Shown here: piece after piece, positions 34,482 to 44,048 of the stretch
How positions within the stretch are numbered: position 1 is the first letter of the stretch
Layout: each line of letters begins with the position of its first letter
NCBI RefSeq assembly: GCF_004348985.1
Contig: NZ_SMKW01000007.1
Span: forward strand, 62,001-126,000
Direction: 5' to 3'
DNA: 64,000 bases
From: Saccharopolyspora elongata
GTDB taxonomy: Bacteria > Actinomycetota > Actinomycetes > Mycobacteriales > Pseudonocardiaceae
The notes under the pieces: generated by a model
Database searches by the model: none
What the model saw: only the letters and a program-made list of their open reading frames with translations
What the model was told of the DNA's origin: nothing
Program-made: the position numbers and the translations under genes

Positions 34482-36305
34482 GTGCGCGTCCTGTCAGTGG
34501 ATCTCGGCACCTCGAACACCGTCGCGGTCCTGTCCGCGCACGGTCGGCCGCCGCGGGTGGTCGAGGTCGACGGCTCTGCGACCATGCCGTCCGCGGTGTT
34601 CGCCACCGAGGACGGCGGGATCATCGTCGGCCGCGACGCCGAACGCCGCGCCCGGCTCGACCCGTCCCGGTTCGAGCCGAACCCGAAGCGCCGGGTCGAC
34701 GAGAGCACCCTGCTGCTCGGGGACAACGTCATCACCGTCACCGACGCGCTGGCCGCGGTGCTGCACCGGGTCGCCGAGGAGACCACCCGGCAGCTAGGCG
34801 GCGCCCAGCCCGACGAGGTCCGGCTTACCCACCCCGCGCAGTGGGGCACGGTCCGCCGCAACGTGCTGCTGTCCGCCGCCCGGTTGGCCGGTTTCACCTG
34901 CAACCTGGTGCTGATCCCGGAACCGGTGGCCGCGGCCGCGCACTTCGCGTCCTTCCCGGACCGCGCCCTCGGCGCCGGCCAGGCGCTCGCCGTCTACGAC
35001 CTGGGCGCGGGCACTTTCGACTGCGCGATCGTCGGCGCCACGCAGAACGGGTTCGCGGTGCTGGCCGAGGACGGCCTGGCCGACCTCGGCGGGTTGGACG
35101 TCGACCAGGCGCTGCTGGAGCACGTCGGGCGACAGGTCTCCAACAAGGACCCGCAGCGCTGGCAGCGGCTGCTGCGCCCGGAGAGCACCGGCGACCGGCG
35201 GGCCCAGCGTGCCCTGCGTGAAGACGTCCGCGCCGCGAAGGAAGCGCTCTCCCGGCACCCGCAGACCGAGGTGCCGATGCCGGAGCCCTTCGAGGACGTG
35301 CTGGTCACCCGCGCGGAGCTGGAAGCGCTGGTGCGGCCGAGCATGCTGCGCAGCGTCGAGCTGCTGGCCGCCGTGCTGCGCTCCAACGCGATGAACCCGG
35401 AGCACCTCGCCGGCGTGTACCTGGTGGGCGGTTCCAGCCGGTTGCCGCTGGTCGCCAGCCTGATCGGCGAACAACTGCGGATCGTGCCGACGACGCTCGA
35501 CCAGCCGGAGACGGCCGTCGCGCTCGGGGCGCACCACGTGTCCCGCGACGGTGCCGCGATGTGGACCCAGGACATCCGGTCCAGCCCGCAGTCGGGCCCG
35601 GTCGCCATCCCGCAGACCGGTCAGCCGCAGGCGCCGTACCGGGAGCCCGACACGGTCCGCACGTACCCCGTCGCGCCGCCCCAGCAGCAGCCCCACCCCC
35701 AGCCGCCCGCGGACGTGTCCCGGCGCAACCGCAACATGCTGATCGGCCTCGGCGCGGTCGCGGCCGTCGCGGTGATCGTCGCGGTCGTGGCGATCGTGTT
35801 CCGCGCCACCAACGGCTCCAGCGCGCCCAGCGCGGCGGACTGCTTCCAGCCCGGCACCGTCAACGCCGAGGGCTTCACCGCCTGCCTGGGCAACCTCGCC
35901 GGTACCGTTCCGGAGCACGCCAACTGCGCGCCGGGCTGGCAGCGGATCATGCCCGGCCTGCGGGAGCTCGACGGCACCGTGGTGTCCTGCTCGATCGGCA
36001 ATCCCAACGAGGGCACCCAGATCGTCTACACCCAGCTGGACACGATGGAGGCCGCGCAGCGGCGCGCCGACCTGCTGCTGGAGTTCAACGGCGTGACCAG
36101 CGACCAGGTCGAGGCGGACTGGAGCGGCAACGGCCTGACCGGCACCTACCGCGCGGTCACCAGCGACACCTTCGGCACCCTGGTGTTCACGGTCGACGAC
36201 CGCCCGCTGGTCGGCATGGTGCTCAAGCCCAACGGCGACAAGCAGCTCGACCCGAACAAGCTGGCCGACGAGTTCGAGAAGTCGGTCCAGCCGGGCACGG
36301 CCTGA
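34482..36305 (+). CDS. Membrane-anchored Hsp70-like ATPase with extracytoplasmic domain
   Basis: The protein has 607 residues. The N-terminal 350 residues are an actin-like Hsp70 nucleotide-binding domain: DLGTSNTVAVL (phosphate 1, D7), YDLGAGTFD at 172-180 (phosphate 2) and GGSSRLP at 316-322 (adenosine). No Hsp70 substrate-binding domain follows. Instead come a Pro/Gln-rich linker (about 365-415), one membrane helix (419-442) and a 165-residue exported domain with four Cys. The chaperone ATPase would thus sit inside and a sensor or binding domain outside. GTG 34482 follows a GGGAGGGGG ribosome site. The function is unknown. Confidence 0.85.
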   Translation: MRVLSVDLGTSNTVAVLSAHGRPPRVVEVDGSATMPSAVFATEDGGIIVGRDAERRARLDPSRFEPNPKRRVDESTLLLGDNVITVTDALAAVLHRVAEETTRQLGGAQPDEVRLTHPAQWGTVRRNVLLSAARLAGFTCNLVLIPEPVAAAAHFASFPDRALGAGQALAVYDLGAGTFDCAIVGATQNGFAVLAEDGLADLGGLDVDQALLEHVGRQVSNKDPQRWQRLLRPESTGDRRAQRALREDVRAAKEALSRHPQTEVPMPEPFEDVLVTRAELEALVRPSMLRSVELLAAVLRSNAMNPEHLAGVYLVGGSSRLPLVASLIGEQLRIVPTTLDQPETAVALGAHHVSRDGAAMWTQDIRSSPQSGPVAIPQTGQPQAPYREPDTVRTYPVAPPQQQPHPQPPADVSRRNRNMLIGLGAVAAVAVIVAVVAIVFRATNGSSAPSAADCFQPGTVNAEGFTACLGNLAGTVPEHANCAPGWQRIMPGLRELDGTVVSCSIGNPNEGTQIVYTQLDTMEAAQRRADLLLEFNGVTSDQVEADWSGNGLTGTYRAVTSDTFGTLVFTVDDRPLVGMVLKPNGDKQLDPNKLADEFEKSVQPGTA

Positions 36306-36318
36306 TCCAGCGCCTGGT

Positions 36319-36450
36319 TCAGCGCCGGTTGCGGTGCTCCCACAGGAAGCGCACCGCGAGCACGATGACCGCCAGCAATACGGCGCCGATCACCACCTGG
36401 CCCAGCGGCGTCGACAACCCGGTCGGATCGGCCTGCAGCAAGAGCAGCAC
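36319..36450 (-). CDS. Small single-helix membrane protein
   Basis: The protein has 43 residues from GTG 36450: a short hydrophobic start, then PLGQVVIGAVLLAVIVLAVR as one membrane helix and a basic end HRNRR. It is below the size at which codon usage helps. I call it real because the frame is confined between the Hsp70-like gene and DUF3046 and encodes a coherent membrane segment. The frame extends upstream to 36627 over DUF3046, which is not protein-like. Confidence 0.5.
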   Translation of the reverse strand: MLLLLQADPTGLSTPLGQVVIGAVLLAVIVLAVRFLWEHRNRR

Positions 36451-36473
36451 ACCACCAGGGTACGGCCGCCGCG

Positions 36474-36479
36474 TAGGCT
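36474..36479 (+). promoter_or_regulatory. Probable -10 box of a leaderless promoter
   Basis: TAGGCT ends 8 bases before ATG 36488, without a ribosome site. Confidence 0.5.
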
Positions 36480-36487
36480 GGCGGGCG

Positions 36488-36682
36488 ATGCGCCACACTG
36501 CTTTCCGCCAACGCATGGCCGACGAATTCGGCCGGGTCCGCGCCGAGATGCTGGCCCAGGACCACGTGTTCTCGTCCCTCGACGGGCGGACCGTCGACCA
36601 GGCGCTCGAGGCCGGGCTGTCGACCAAGGAGGTCTGGCAGGCGGTCTGCGACGCCTTCGAGGTGCCCGCCGAACGGCGCTAG
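36488..36682 (+). CDS. DUF3046 protein
   Basis: The protein has 64 residues spanning the whole DUF3046 domain (TAFRQRMADEFG, DHVFSSLDGRTVDQALEAG, KEVWQAVCDAFEVP). These small proteins of unknown function are typically encoded upstream of recA in actinobacteria, as here. Its stop TAG overlaps the stop of the convergent DUF4383 gene, sharing one CTAG. Confidence 0.88.
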   Translation: MRHTAFRQRMADEFGRVRAEMLAQDHVFSSLDGRTVDQALEAGLSTKEVWQAVCDAFEVPAERR

Positions 36683-37449
36683 GACTCCGCTTCCTCCTTG
36701 CGCTCCGCGGCGCGGGGCGCCGCGGGCCGGCGTTCCGGGACCTCGAAGTCGGCCCACAGGTTCTGCGCGCTGATCTGCTGCTCGGCGCTGCGCCCGGCTT
36801 CCAGGTAGTGCTGGTAGGCGCGGCGCCGCTCCTCCTGCATGTGCCGCCACGTCTCGGCCTGCACCAACCGGTTCTGCTCCGGCGTGGGGTTGCCGTCGGC
36901 CACGGCCTTTTCGGCCTGGCAGAGCGGTTCGATCTCGGCGATCCGCCGCTCGTCGGCGAGTCGCTGCTCGGGGACCTCCTCGGCGGGCGGTTCGTGGTGC
37001 CGGTAGCGGACGTAGGGGTTGTCCTGCGGCAGTCCGCCGCTGACCCGGCCGTAGAACCCGAGGAACATCAGCAGCATGCCCGCGATCAGGCTGAACACCA
37101 CGTTCTGCAGCTTGAAGGCGAACACGTTCCAGGGCGTGTTCAGCAGGCCCAGGTTGATCAGCCCGGACAGGAAGAACAGCACCCCGACCGCGGCGGTGGT
37201 GGTGGAGGCGACCGGTCCGCCCCAGGCGGCGGCGCCGACCAGGATCGCGCCGACCACCACCGAGACCACGGCCAGCAGGCCGTTGCTGGACAGGCCGATG
37301 ACGTCGATGCCCCTGGTGGTGAACAGCGGCACCTGGTTGGCCAGCCCGAGCACGCCGAAGGCGAGCAGGAACGCGCCGAAGATGGCCGCCCCGACCCGGT
37401 AGAACCGGCTCAGCGGGTGGTCTGGTGGCAGGTAGCGGTCCATTCGCAT
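36679..37449 (-). CDS. DUF4383-family membrane protein with charged C-terminal tail
   Basis: The protein has 256 residues. Four membrane helices lie within residues 18-140 (FGAFLLAFGVLGLANQVPLF, LLAVVSVVVGAILVGAAAW, AAVGVLFFLSGLINLGLLN, NVVFSLIAGMLLMFLGFYG). The remaining 110 residues are rich in Glu, Arg and Gln and probably form a cytoplasmic helical or coiled-coil tail. ATG 37449 has GAGGAGG 8 bases upstream. It is divergent from recA. The function is unknown. Confidence 0.82.
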   Translation of the reverse strand: MRMDRYLPPDHPLSRFYRVGAAIFGAFLLAFGVLGLANQVPLFTTRGIDVIGLSSNGLLAVVSVVVGAILVGAAAWGGPVASTTTAAVGVLFFLSGLINLGLLNTPWNVFAFKLQNVVFSLIAGMLLMFLGFYGRVSGGLPQDNPYVRYRHHEPPAEEVPEQRLADERRIAEIEPLCQAEKAVADGNPTPEQNRLVQAETWRHMQEERRRAYQHYLEAGRSAEQQISAQNLWADFEVPERRPAAPRAAERKEEAES

Positions 37450-37568
37450 GGTCGGCACCTCCTCGGAGCCCGGGCGGCCGGTTCGCCAGTTGGTCTTCCG
37501 AGTGTCCGCCTCGAACACGGTGATCGCACTGTCACACGGTCGGGTGACGTCGCTGGCGTGTCGGGAAG

Positions 37569-37595
37569 TTGATCGAACATCCGTTCGTCTAAGAT
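37569..37595 (+). promoter_or_regulatory. recA promoter with LexA box
   Basis: TCGAAC-ATCC-GTTCGT (37573-37588) matches the SOS box at 11 of 12 defined positions. It adjoins a -10 box TAAGAT (37590-37595), and TTGATC at 37569 may serve as -35. LexA bound here would cover the promoter. The leader to the recA ATG is about 110 bases. Confidence 0.8.
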
Positions 37596-37710
37596 GGGGC
37601 GCGTGGGATCGGACCGTCGGCGCACCCCGCGACGGAATTGTCGGTCCCTGCCCGTAGCGTCTGATCTGACACACGACGACGAAGTTCGACTCGACCGAGG
37701 TGGACCCCCG

Positions 37711-38751
<1,041 letters not shown>

Positions 38752-38789
38752 TCCGGCCGACCGCCTGTTGATCGCCTTTTGGCCATTGG

Positions 38790-39398
38790 GTGCAGATGAA
38801 CGGTGACGGTACGCGTCGGGGGAGCGGTGCGCGGCGCCGCTCTTCTGACGACGCCCCGCCGGAAGCCGCGGCCGACGAGAAGCCGCGGCGCATGCCGGAC
38901 GATCCGGAGCAGTTGGCTCGGGACACGGTGTACCGGCTGCTTGCGGCCCGCGCGCGCAGTCGCTCGGAGCTGCGAAAGGCCTTGCTGCGCAAGGAGATCG
39001 ACGAGGAAGTCGCCGACGCCGTGCTGCAGAAGTTCGTCGACGCGGGCCTGGTCGACGACGCCTCGTTCGCCGAGGAGTGGGTGCATTCACGGCAGCGGTA
39101 CCAGGGGTTGGGGCGCAAGGCGCTGGGCTTCGAGCTGCGCCGCAAGGGCGTCGACGAGCACCTGGTCGACGCGGCATTGTCCACTGTGGATGGCGACGCG
39201 GAGGTGGAGCGCGCGCGGGAGCTGGTGCAGCGCAAGCTCCGGACGATGGCGAACCTGGACCACGCGGCGAAGATGCGCCGCCTGGTCGGGATGCTGGCCC
39301 GCAAGGGCTATTCCGAAGGCCTCGCGTTCCGCGTGGTGCGGGAGGAAATCGAGCGCTCCGGCGACGACGCTCCGGACCCGGACCTCGAATCCCCGTGA
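38790..39398 (+). CDS. recX: RecA regulatory protein RecX
   Basis: The protein has 202 residues from GTG 38790 (ATG 38796 is equally possible). After a 35-residue polar leader come the three-helix RecX repeats: DTVYRLLAARARSRSELRKALL, GLVDDASFAEEWVHSRQ and LRRKGVDEHLVDAALS. RecX inhibits RecA filaments. It is co-transcribed with recA and followed by a terminator. Confidence 0.95.
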   Translation: MQMNGDGTRRGSGARRRSSDDAPPEAAADEKPRRMPDDPEQLARDTVYRLLAARARSRSELRKALLRKEIDEEVADAVLQKFVDAGLVDDASFAEEWVHSRQRYQGLGRKALGFELRRKGVDEHLVDAALSTVDGDAEVERARELVQRKLRTMANLDHAAKMRRLVGMLARKGYSEGLAFRVVREEIERSGDDAPDPDLESP

Positions 39399-39444
39399 CC
39401 GACAGCGTCGCGGCTTCGTCCGCCCGCTGAGCGAGCAGACCTGC

Positions 39445-39491
39445 CGGGCGGCCGGTGCGCGATGGCGCGCCGCCCGCTCGGCTTTGCTTTT
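39445..39491 (+). terminator. Terminator of the recA-recX unit
   Basis: An 8-bp stem (39445-39452 with 39469-39476) is followed by CTCGGCTTTGCTTTT, one of the few T-rich tails in the window. Confidence 0.6.
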
Positions 39492-39617
39492 GCCGGCACG
39501 GCGAGAAGTACTGCGGCGTGGAGTCGGAACGCAACGGCGCCGCGCTTCGTCCGATGAGGGGTCGCTGATCCACCGAACCCACATCGGCCGGCGCCCCGCC
39601 GTCGCAGGAGGAGTCGA

Positions 39618-40208
39618 ATGCCCTTCTCGCTCGTCCACCAAGGCCTTCGGTTCATCCTGCGGGAGAGCGAACCTGAATCCCGGCTCGATTCCTTCGCCGC
39701 GGAGTTCGGCTGGGAGAAAGCGGTGCGCCCGGAGCGGGACGGCATGCTCCGCGAGGTGGTGTGGAGCGGTTACAACGTCGACCTCCGCTTCGTCGTCGAC
39801 GACGTCACCGGCTGCCCGTACTTCTTCTTCACCACGGGAATGTGGAACTCCTGCCTCTCGCTGACCAAGCTCGCTGCGGGCCGGCTCGACGTCTACTCGC
39901 GCGAGGAGCTCTTCGCCGCTCTGGAATCCGCGCGAAGCGTCGCCGAGCGCCGGCATGCGCTTCTGATGGTGGCGCTCGGCGGCCCGCACGGATTCGACGA
40001 GGACGTCTTCGAGGTGATCCGGGACGCGCTTGGTGCACCGGAAGCCGAGATCAGAAAGGCTGCGGTCTACGCGATGAGCTACACGCCGTCCGTCCGGTAC
40101 AAGCCGATGCTGGGCTCGCTGCGCGAGCGGGACCCCGATCCCGGCGTCCGGGCCGATGCCGACCCGCTGCTGGAGGTCATGGCCGAGGTCGGCACGGGCG
40201 GGGTGTGA
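39618..40208 (+). CDS. HEAT-like repeat protein of unknown function
   Basis: The protein has 196 residues. The first half is an alpha/beta stretch (HQGLRFILRESEPESRLDSF, then VDLRFVVDDVTGCPYFFFTTG). The second half is helical, with two repeat-like units (SVAERRHALLMVALGGP and AEIRKAAVYAMSYTPS) of HEAT type. GGAGGAG lies 7 bases before ATG 39618. I do not recognise a named family. It is the first gene of the accessory segment after recX. Confidence 0.7.
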   Translation: MPFSLVHQGLRFILRESEPESRLDSFAAEFGWEKAVRPERDGMLREVVWSGYNVDLRFVVDDVTGCPYFFFTTGMWNSCLSLTKLAAGRLDVYSREELFAALESARSVAERRHALLMVALGGPHGFDEDVFEVIRDALGAPEAEIRKAAVYAMSYTPSVRYKPMLGSLRERDPDPGVRADADPLLEVMAEVGTGGV

Positions 40209-40281
40209 TCCAGCCGGGCCGGTCGAGTGTGGGCCGCCTCTCAGAATGGGACGGCGGTACCGGAATGTCGCCGCCGGCTCG

Positions 40282-40287
40282 TAGAGT
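40282..40287 (+). promoter_or_regulatory. Probable -10 box of a leaderless promoter
   Basis: TAGAGT ends 8 bases before ATG 40296, and no ribosome site is visible. Confidence 0.5.
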
Positions 40288-40295
40288 CGCCAGCC

Positions 40296-40955
40296 ATGAC
40301 GACCTTCGCCGACGTGCGGCACATCGTGTGGGACTGGAACGGCACGCTCCTCGCGGACAACGACGCAGTGGTGGCGGCGGTGAACGCGGTCTGCACGGCC
40401 TACGACCGCGAGCACATCGACATCGACGAGTGGCGGTCGGTGTTCAGCCGCCCGCTGCTGCAGTGCTACGAGCGGCTGCTGCGGCGATCGCTCGGCGAAC
40501 AGGACTGGGCGCGCATCGACGTGCTCTACCACGAGGCCTACCGGGAACTGCTGCACACCTGCGGACTCGCGCAGGGCGTGCCGCACGCGCTGAAGGACTG
40601 GGCGACCGCCGGCCGCACCCAGTCGCTGCTTTCGATGTGGTTCCACGACGAACTGGTCCCGCTGGTGACCGATATGGGCCTGCACCCGCTCTTCGAGCGC
40701 GTCGACGGGCTCCGCGACGACATCGGCGGCGGGTCCAAGGCCGAGCACCTGCGCCGCCACCTCGCGGCGCAGGAAATCGACGCGCGCGACGTGGTGCTCA
40801 TCGGCGACGTGCTGGACGACGCGCACGCGGCGGAGCAGGCCGGCACCAAGTGCGTCCTGGTGACCACCGGTGTGATGAGCCGGGCGGCGCTGGAGACGTC
40901 CGGATTCCCCGTGGTGGACTCGATTCCCGAGGCGCTGACCACCATCGCCGCCTGA
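40296..40955 (+). CDS. HAD-family phosphatase with DxN catalytic motif
   Basis: The protein has 219 residues. Motif I reads WDWNGTLL: the nucleophile D13 is present, but the general acid/base Asp two residues later is Asn15. The conserved Lys (GGSKAEHL) and motif IV GDVLDDAHAA follow in order, with a helical cap between. The DWNGT variant recurs in actinobacterial HAD proteins and may mark a slow phosphatase or a phosphotransferase. The substrate is not known. ATG 40296 is leaderless. Confidence 0.85.
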   Translation: MTTFADVRHIVWDWNGTLLADNDAVVAAVNAVCTAYDREHIDIDEWRSVFSRPLLQCYERLLRRSLGEQDWARIDVLYHEAYRELLHTCGLAQGVPHALKDWATAGRTQSLLSMWFHDELVPLVTDMGLHPLFERVDGLRDDIGGGSKAEHLRRHLAAQEIDARDVVLIGDVLDDAHAAEQAGTKCVLVTTGVMSRAALETSGFPVVDSIPEALTTIAA

Positions 40956-40958
40956 TCC

Positions 40959-41699
40959 TCACCAGGGCGACGGCGGGCTCGTCGTGACGATCCGGGTCCA
41001 CGGTCCCGGCGGCACGTCGACGTCGTCGACGAACCGCCAGTCGACGACGTCGTGCTGCCCATCGAGCTCGCGCAGGCCGAGGCAGCCGTTCAGCGCGGGC
41101 GACACGTCCATGCCCGCGCCGTTGAACCGGGTGTTGGCGGGTCGGCGGTCGTCGGTACCGAACACGTAAGCCACGTCGTCGTATTCGCCCGGCCCGGCGT
41201 CCTCGATCTGCCCGTAGCAGACCGCGGCGCCGTGCTGGATCCGAACCCAGCGGTTCTTCATGAAGCTGGTGGAGCGGTCCGCGGCGCGGCCCGCGTAGCC
41301 CGGATCGCTGGCCCACGGCACCACCCGGCCGCGCTGCTCGAACGCGGCCGGATCGTTTCGGTCGTCGAAGGGCAGGTCCAGGTAGAACGGGTTCTGCCGC
41401 GGCGTCATCCTGGTGGGGAAGAAGTCGTTGGCGGCGGTGCGCCGTTCGGTGTCGCACCGGCCGTCCCGCTCCACGCCGTCGCAACCGCCGTAACTCGCCA
41501 GCCAGTCGGCGTCGTAGGCCGACAACCGCTGGCTGCCATCCGGCGAGTCCGGGTCGAGCACCTCGCCGACCCAGAACGTGGTGGCCACGATGCCGGTGTG
41601 CGGCGGATACGCCCGGCCGTCCGGTTCCGCGGCGTCTCCGCCGCAGGCTGCCGCGATCAGGATGGCGACCGCGACCATGCTCGCCGTCAGCAGAGCCAT
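40959..41699 (-). CDS. Exported lipoprotein, unknown family
   Basis: The protein has 246 residues. The N-terminus is hydrophobic and ends in a lipobox-like IAAAC (about residue 19), but it lacks the usual positive charges. The mature part has six Cys including YGGCDGVERDGRCDTE, many Trp/Asp and the blocks NPFYLDLPFDD, KNRWVRI and YNGAG-like FNGAGMDVSPALNGCLGL. I recall similar proteins in Streptomyces but no defined activity. Its ATG lies inside the end of the polysaccharide deacetylase gene (13-base overlap), so both are coupled and probably act together on the cell surface. Confidence 0.72.
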   Translation of the reverse strand: MALLTASMVAVAILIAAACGGDAAEPDGRAYPPHTGIVATTFWVGEVLDPDSPDGSQRLSAYDADWLASYGGCDGVERDGRCDTERRTAANDFFPTRMTPRQNPFYLDLPFDDRNDPAAFEQRGRVVPWASDPGYAGRAADRSTSFMKNRWVRIQHGAAVCYGQIEDAGPGEYDDVAYVFGTDDRRPANTRFNGAGMDVSPALNGCLGLRELDGQHDVVDWRFVDDVDVPPGPWTRIVTTSPPSPW

Positions 41700-43051
41700 C
41701 TCAACAGGTAGGTCCACGGCAGGCGGGCGCAGACGGCCTCGGCCTTCGGCCTGACGTTCTCCTGCAGCCGGTAGTCGTCCGTGGTCAGCGAACCGGCGCG
41801 GGCCAGGGTGAGCCCAAAGCTCAGCCCGGTCGTGCCGTCCGGGGCCGCCGGTGTCGTCCACGCCGCGGACGCCCAGTTCGCCGAGGCGGCGAACCACGGG
41901 CTGGTCGTCCAGTAGCGCCAGATGCCGTCCTGATCGCGGCGGTAGACGGCGAGCTGGGTGGGCGCGGTCGACTTGTACCAGGTGCTGAGTTCGTAGGTGT
42001 TGTTCGGGTGCGCGGTCGGCGCGGCCTCGCCCATGTCGAGCTGCTGCAGGAGTTTCGCCTCGCCGCTGGCGTATTCGGTGATGTCCAGCCGCTGCGCCCA
42101 ATGCCCGTCGTGCGCGTCGGCGCTGCGGGTCCATTGTGGATTGTTCTGGCCCCAGCTGCTCTGCACCCAGCCGCGCGGGCCCGGCTCTTCCAGCGACGCG
42201 TTGACCAGCCCGTCGCGCGGCGCGGGCGCCGGCGGGCGGACCAGCGGGCGGAACCCGCCGCCGATCACCTGGTCGACCGTGCGCACCACCGTGCCGTTCG
42301 CCTGCCGCTGCGCCAGCCAGGACGCGAACTGGTCCAGCACAGCCGGGCTGATCGACAGCGACCCACAGAAGTCGCAGGTCTGGTGCAGCACCAGCGGAAC
42401 CCAGCCGCCGCCGGAGGCTTCGGCCCGCAGCACCACCTGCTGCAGGTCCGCCAGCGTCCAGTCGGGGGTGACGGTGTCGGTGCCGCGCACCACCAGCGGG
42501 TTCACCGGCGGTATCGACTCGGCCGGGGCGCAGTCCGAGCAGCTTTTCTTGGTCCGGAGGCTGCCGATGACCCGCGCGCTGTTGTAACCGCAGTCCGCGG
42601 CCGCCTGCTCGGCCTCGCGGCTGAAGCTGCCGTACGGGTAGGCGAACGAGGTCGGCCGGAAGCCCCAGCCGACGAGGTTGGCCCGGTCCTGGCAGATCTC
42701 CCGGCGGGCTTCGTCCGGTGCGCCCTCGGCGAGGTCGGGGTGGTTGACGGTGTGCCCGCCGATCTCGTGCCCGGCCGCGGCGAGCGAGCGAAGGTCGTCG
42801 AGGCTCAGGTAGCCGCGCGTGCCGATCGATCCGGACACGACGTAGAAGGTGCCGCGCATCCCGTGCTTCCTGAGGATCCGGGCGCCGGAGGTCTGCGAGA
42901 CGCTCCCGTCGTCCACGGTGAAGGTGACCACGGTGTGCGGCGTCTGGGCGTCGGCATCCCCTGGCATGCCGAGGAAAACGGCCAGCAGGGTGGCGCTGGC
43001 GCAGGCGAGGGTTCTGCTCAAGCCTCTGCGAGCCGGGCGTGTTCCGTCCAT
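41687..43051 (-). CDS. Secreted polysaccharide deacetylase (NodB domain) with C-terminal binding module
   Basis: The protein has 454 residues. A signal peptide (about 1-36, cleavage near DADA) precedes a NodB domain. Metal/catalytic motifs are TVDDGS (D47/D48), HTVNH (H101, H105) and RPTSFAYPYG. The remaining 200 residues, after a Pro-rich linker, form a Trp/Thr-rich beta domain (GWVQSSWGQNNPQW, YELSTWYKST) like a carbohydrate-binding module. It should remove acetyl groups from an extracellular glycan (chitin, peptidoglycan or exopolysaccharide). It is the first gene of a two-gene operon. Confidence 0.87.
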   Translation of the reverse strand: MDGTRPARRGLSRTLACASATLLAVFLGMPGDADAQTPHTVVTFTVDDGSVSQTSGARILRKHGMRGTFYVVSGSIGTRGYLSLDDLRSLAAAGHEIGGHTVNHPDLAEGAPDEARREICQDRANLVGWGFRPTSFAYPYGSFSREAEQAAADCGYNSARVIGSLRTKKSCSDCAPAESIPPVNPLVVRGTDTVTPDWTLADLQQVVLRAEASGGGWVPLVLHQTCDFCGSLSISPAVLDQFASWLAQRQANGTVVRTVDQVIGGGFRPLVRPPAPAPRDGLVNASLEEPGPRGWVQSSWGQNNPQWTRSADAHDGHWAQRLDITEYASGEAKLLQQLDMGEAAPTAHPNNTYELSTWYKSTAPTQLAVYRRDQDGIWRYWTTSPWFAASANWASAAWTTPAAPDGTTGLSFGLTLARAGSLTTDDYRLQENVRPKAEAVCARLPWTYLLRWLC

Positions 43052-43242
43052 CGCACCTGACCGCCAACCGGTCGACGGATACTGACCGGCATCACGCTAC
43101 GGACGGCACAGGCGGAGGCGGAACCAGTCGCTGCGGGGCGCCGGTTACCGCGTTTGACGGAGGCGGTGAGACTTTTCGGGCTGCTGCAGCGGATGTTCAC
43201 AACTCGCCTCGCGCCTGCGGAGGCTGTGCCACGGCTTGACGT

Positions 43243-43285
43243 GAACGGCCTGTTCACCTCGATAGACGAGGTGAACAGGCCGTTC
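43243..43285 (-). terminator. Perfect 19-bp hairpin after eda
   Basis: Arms 43243-43261 and 43267-43285 match perfectly around the loop ATAGA. It ends the leftward edd-eda unit, 31 bases past the eda stop. Confidence 0.85.
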
Positions 43286-43316
43286 GCGCCATCCGTTCGA
43301 CGCGGCCTGGGCCCGG

Positions 43317-43943
43317 CTAGGGGCGCAGCGCGGCCGCGTCGCGGGCGAGCTGCTCGATCTGCGCCCAGTCGCCGGCGGCCAGCACGTCCTTCGGCGCCAG
43401 CCACGAGCCGCCGACGCAGCCCACGTTGGGCAGCGCGAGGTAGTTCGGCGCGGTCTGCGGGCTGATCCCGCCGGTCGGGCAGAACCGCAGGTCCGGCAAC
43501 GGTCCGGCGATCGCCTTGAGGAACGGCACGCCGCCGCTGGGCTCGGCGGGGAAGAACTTCATCGCAGTGGCCCCGCGCTCGGCCAGCCGCATCGCCTCCG
43601 ACACGGTGCTCGCACCGGCCAGGAACGGCACCCCGGATGCCTCGACGTCGTCGAGCAGCCGGTCCGTGGTGCCCGGCGTGACGAGGTAGCGGGCGCCGGC
43701 GTCGGCGGCCCGCTTGGCCTGCCCGGGTTCGGTGATCGTGCCGGCCCCGGCGACCATCTCGGGCACCTCGGCGGCGATGCGCTCGATCGCGGGCAGCCCG
43801 GCAGGGGTGCGCAAGGTGACCTCGATGGTGCGGATTCCGCCGCGCAGCAGCGCCTCGGCCAGCGGCACCGCGTGCGCGACGTCGTCCAGCGCCACGACCG
43901 GCACCACGGGGGCGAGTTCCAGCACGTCAGCTGCAGTGTTCAT
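43317..43943 (-). CDS. eda: 2-dehydro-3-deoxy-phosphogluconate aldolase
   Basis: The protein has 208 residues, a class I aldolase barrel. The catalytic Glu lies in [12 protein letters not shown], the Schiff-base Lys in [10 protein letters not shown] and the phosphate-binding loop in RFCPTGGIS. It splits KDPG into pyruvate and glyceraldehyde 3-phosphate. Together with edd upstream it makes a complete Entner-Doudoroff branch. ATG 43943 is the start in line with family length; the frame is open to 44030 over the intergenic hairpin. Confidence 0.94.
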   Translation of the reverse strand: MNTAADVLELAPVVPVVALDDVAHAVPLAEALLRGGIRTIEVTLRTPAGLPAIERIAAEVPEMVAGAGTITEPGQAKRAADAGARYLVTPGTTDRLLDDVEASGVPFLAGASTVSEAMRLAERGATAMKFFPAEPSGGVPFLKAIAGPLPDLRFCPTGGISPQTAPNYLALPNVGCVGGSWLAPKDVLAAGDWAQIEQLARDAAALRP

Positions 43944-43987
43944 GGGTGGTTCATCCGTTCCTAGTGCGTGTGACGCTCCGCCGGGGA

Positions 43988-44033
43988 CCCGTGCGTACTT
44001 CGTGTCGCCATAGCAACTCAAAGTACTCACGGG
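43988..44033. repeat. 46-bp hairpin between edd and eda, second copy of a dispersed family
   Basis: Imperfect arms (extended pairing 43985-44036) surround a loop with GCCATAGC. It aligns ungapped with the hairpin at 21134-21179. Placed inside an operon, it could lower eda expression relative to edd, or act as a processing site. Confidence 0.7.
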
Positions 44034-44048
44034 TCCTGAGCAGCGCTG

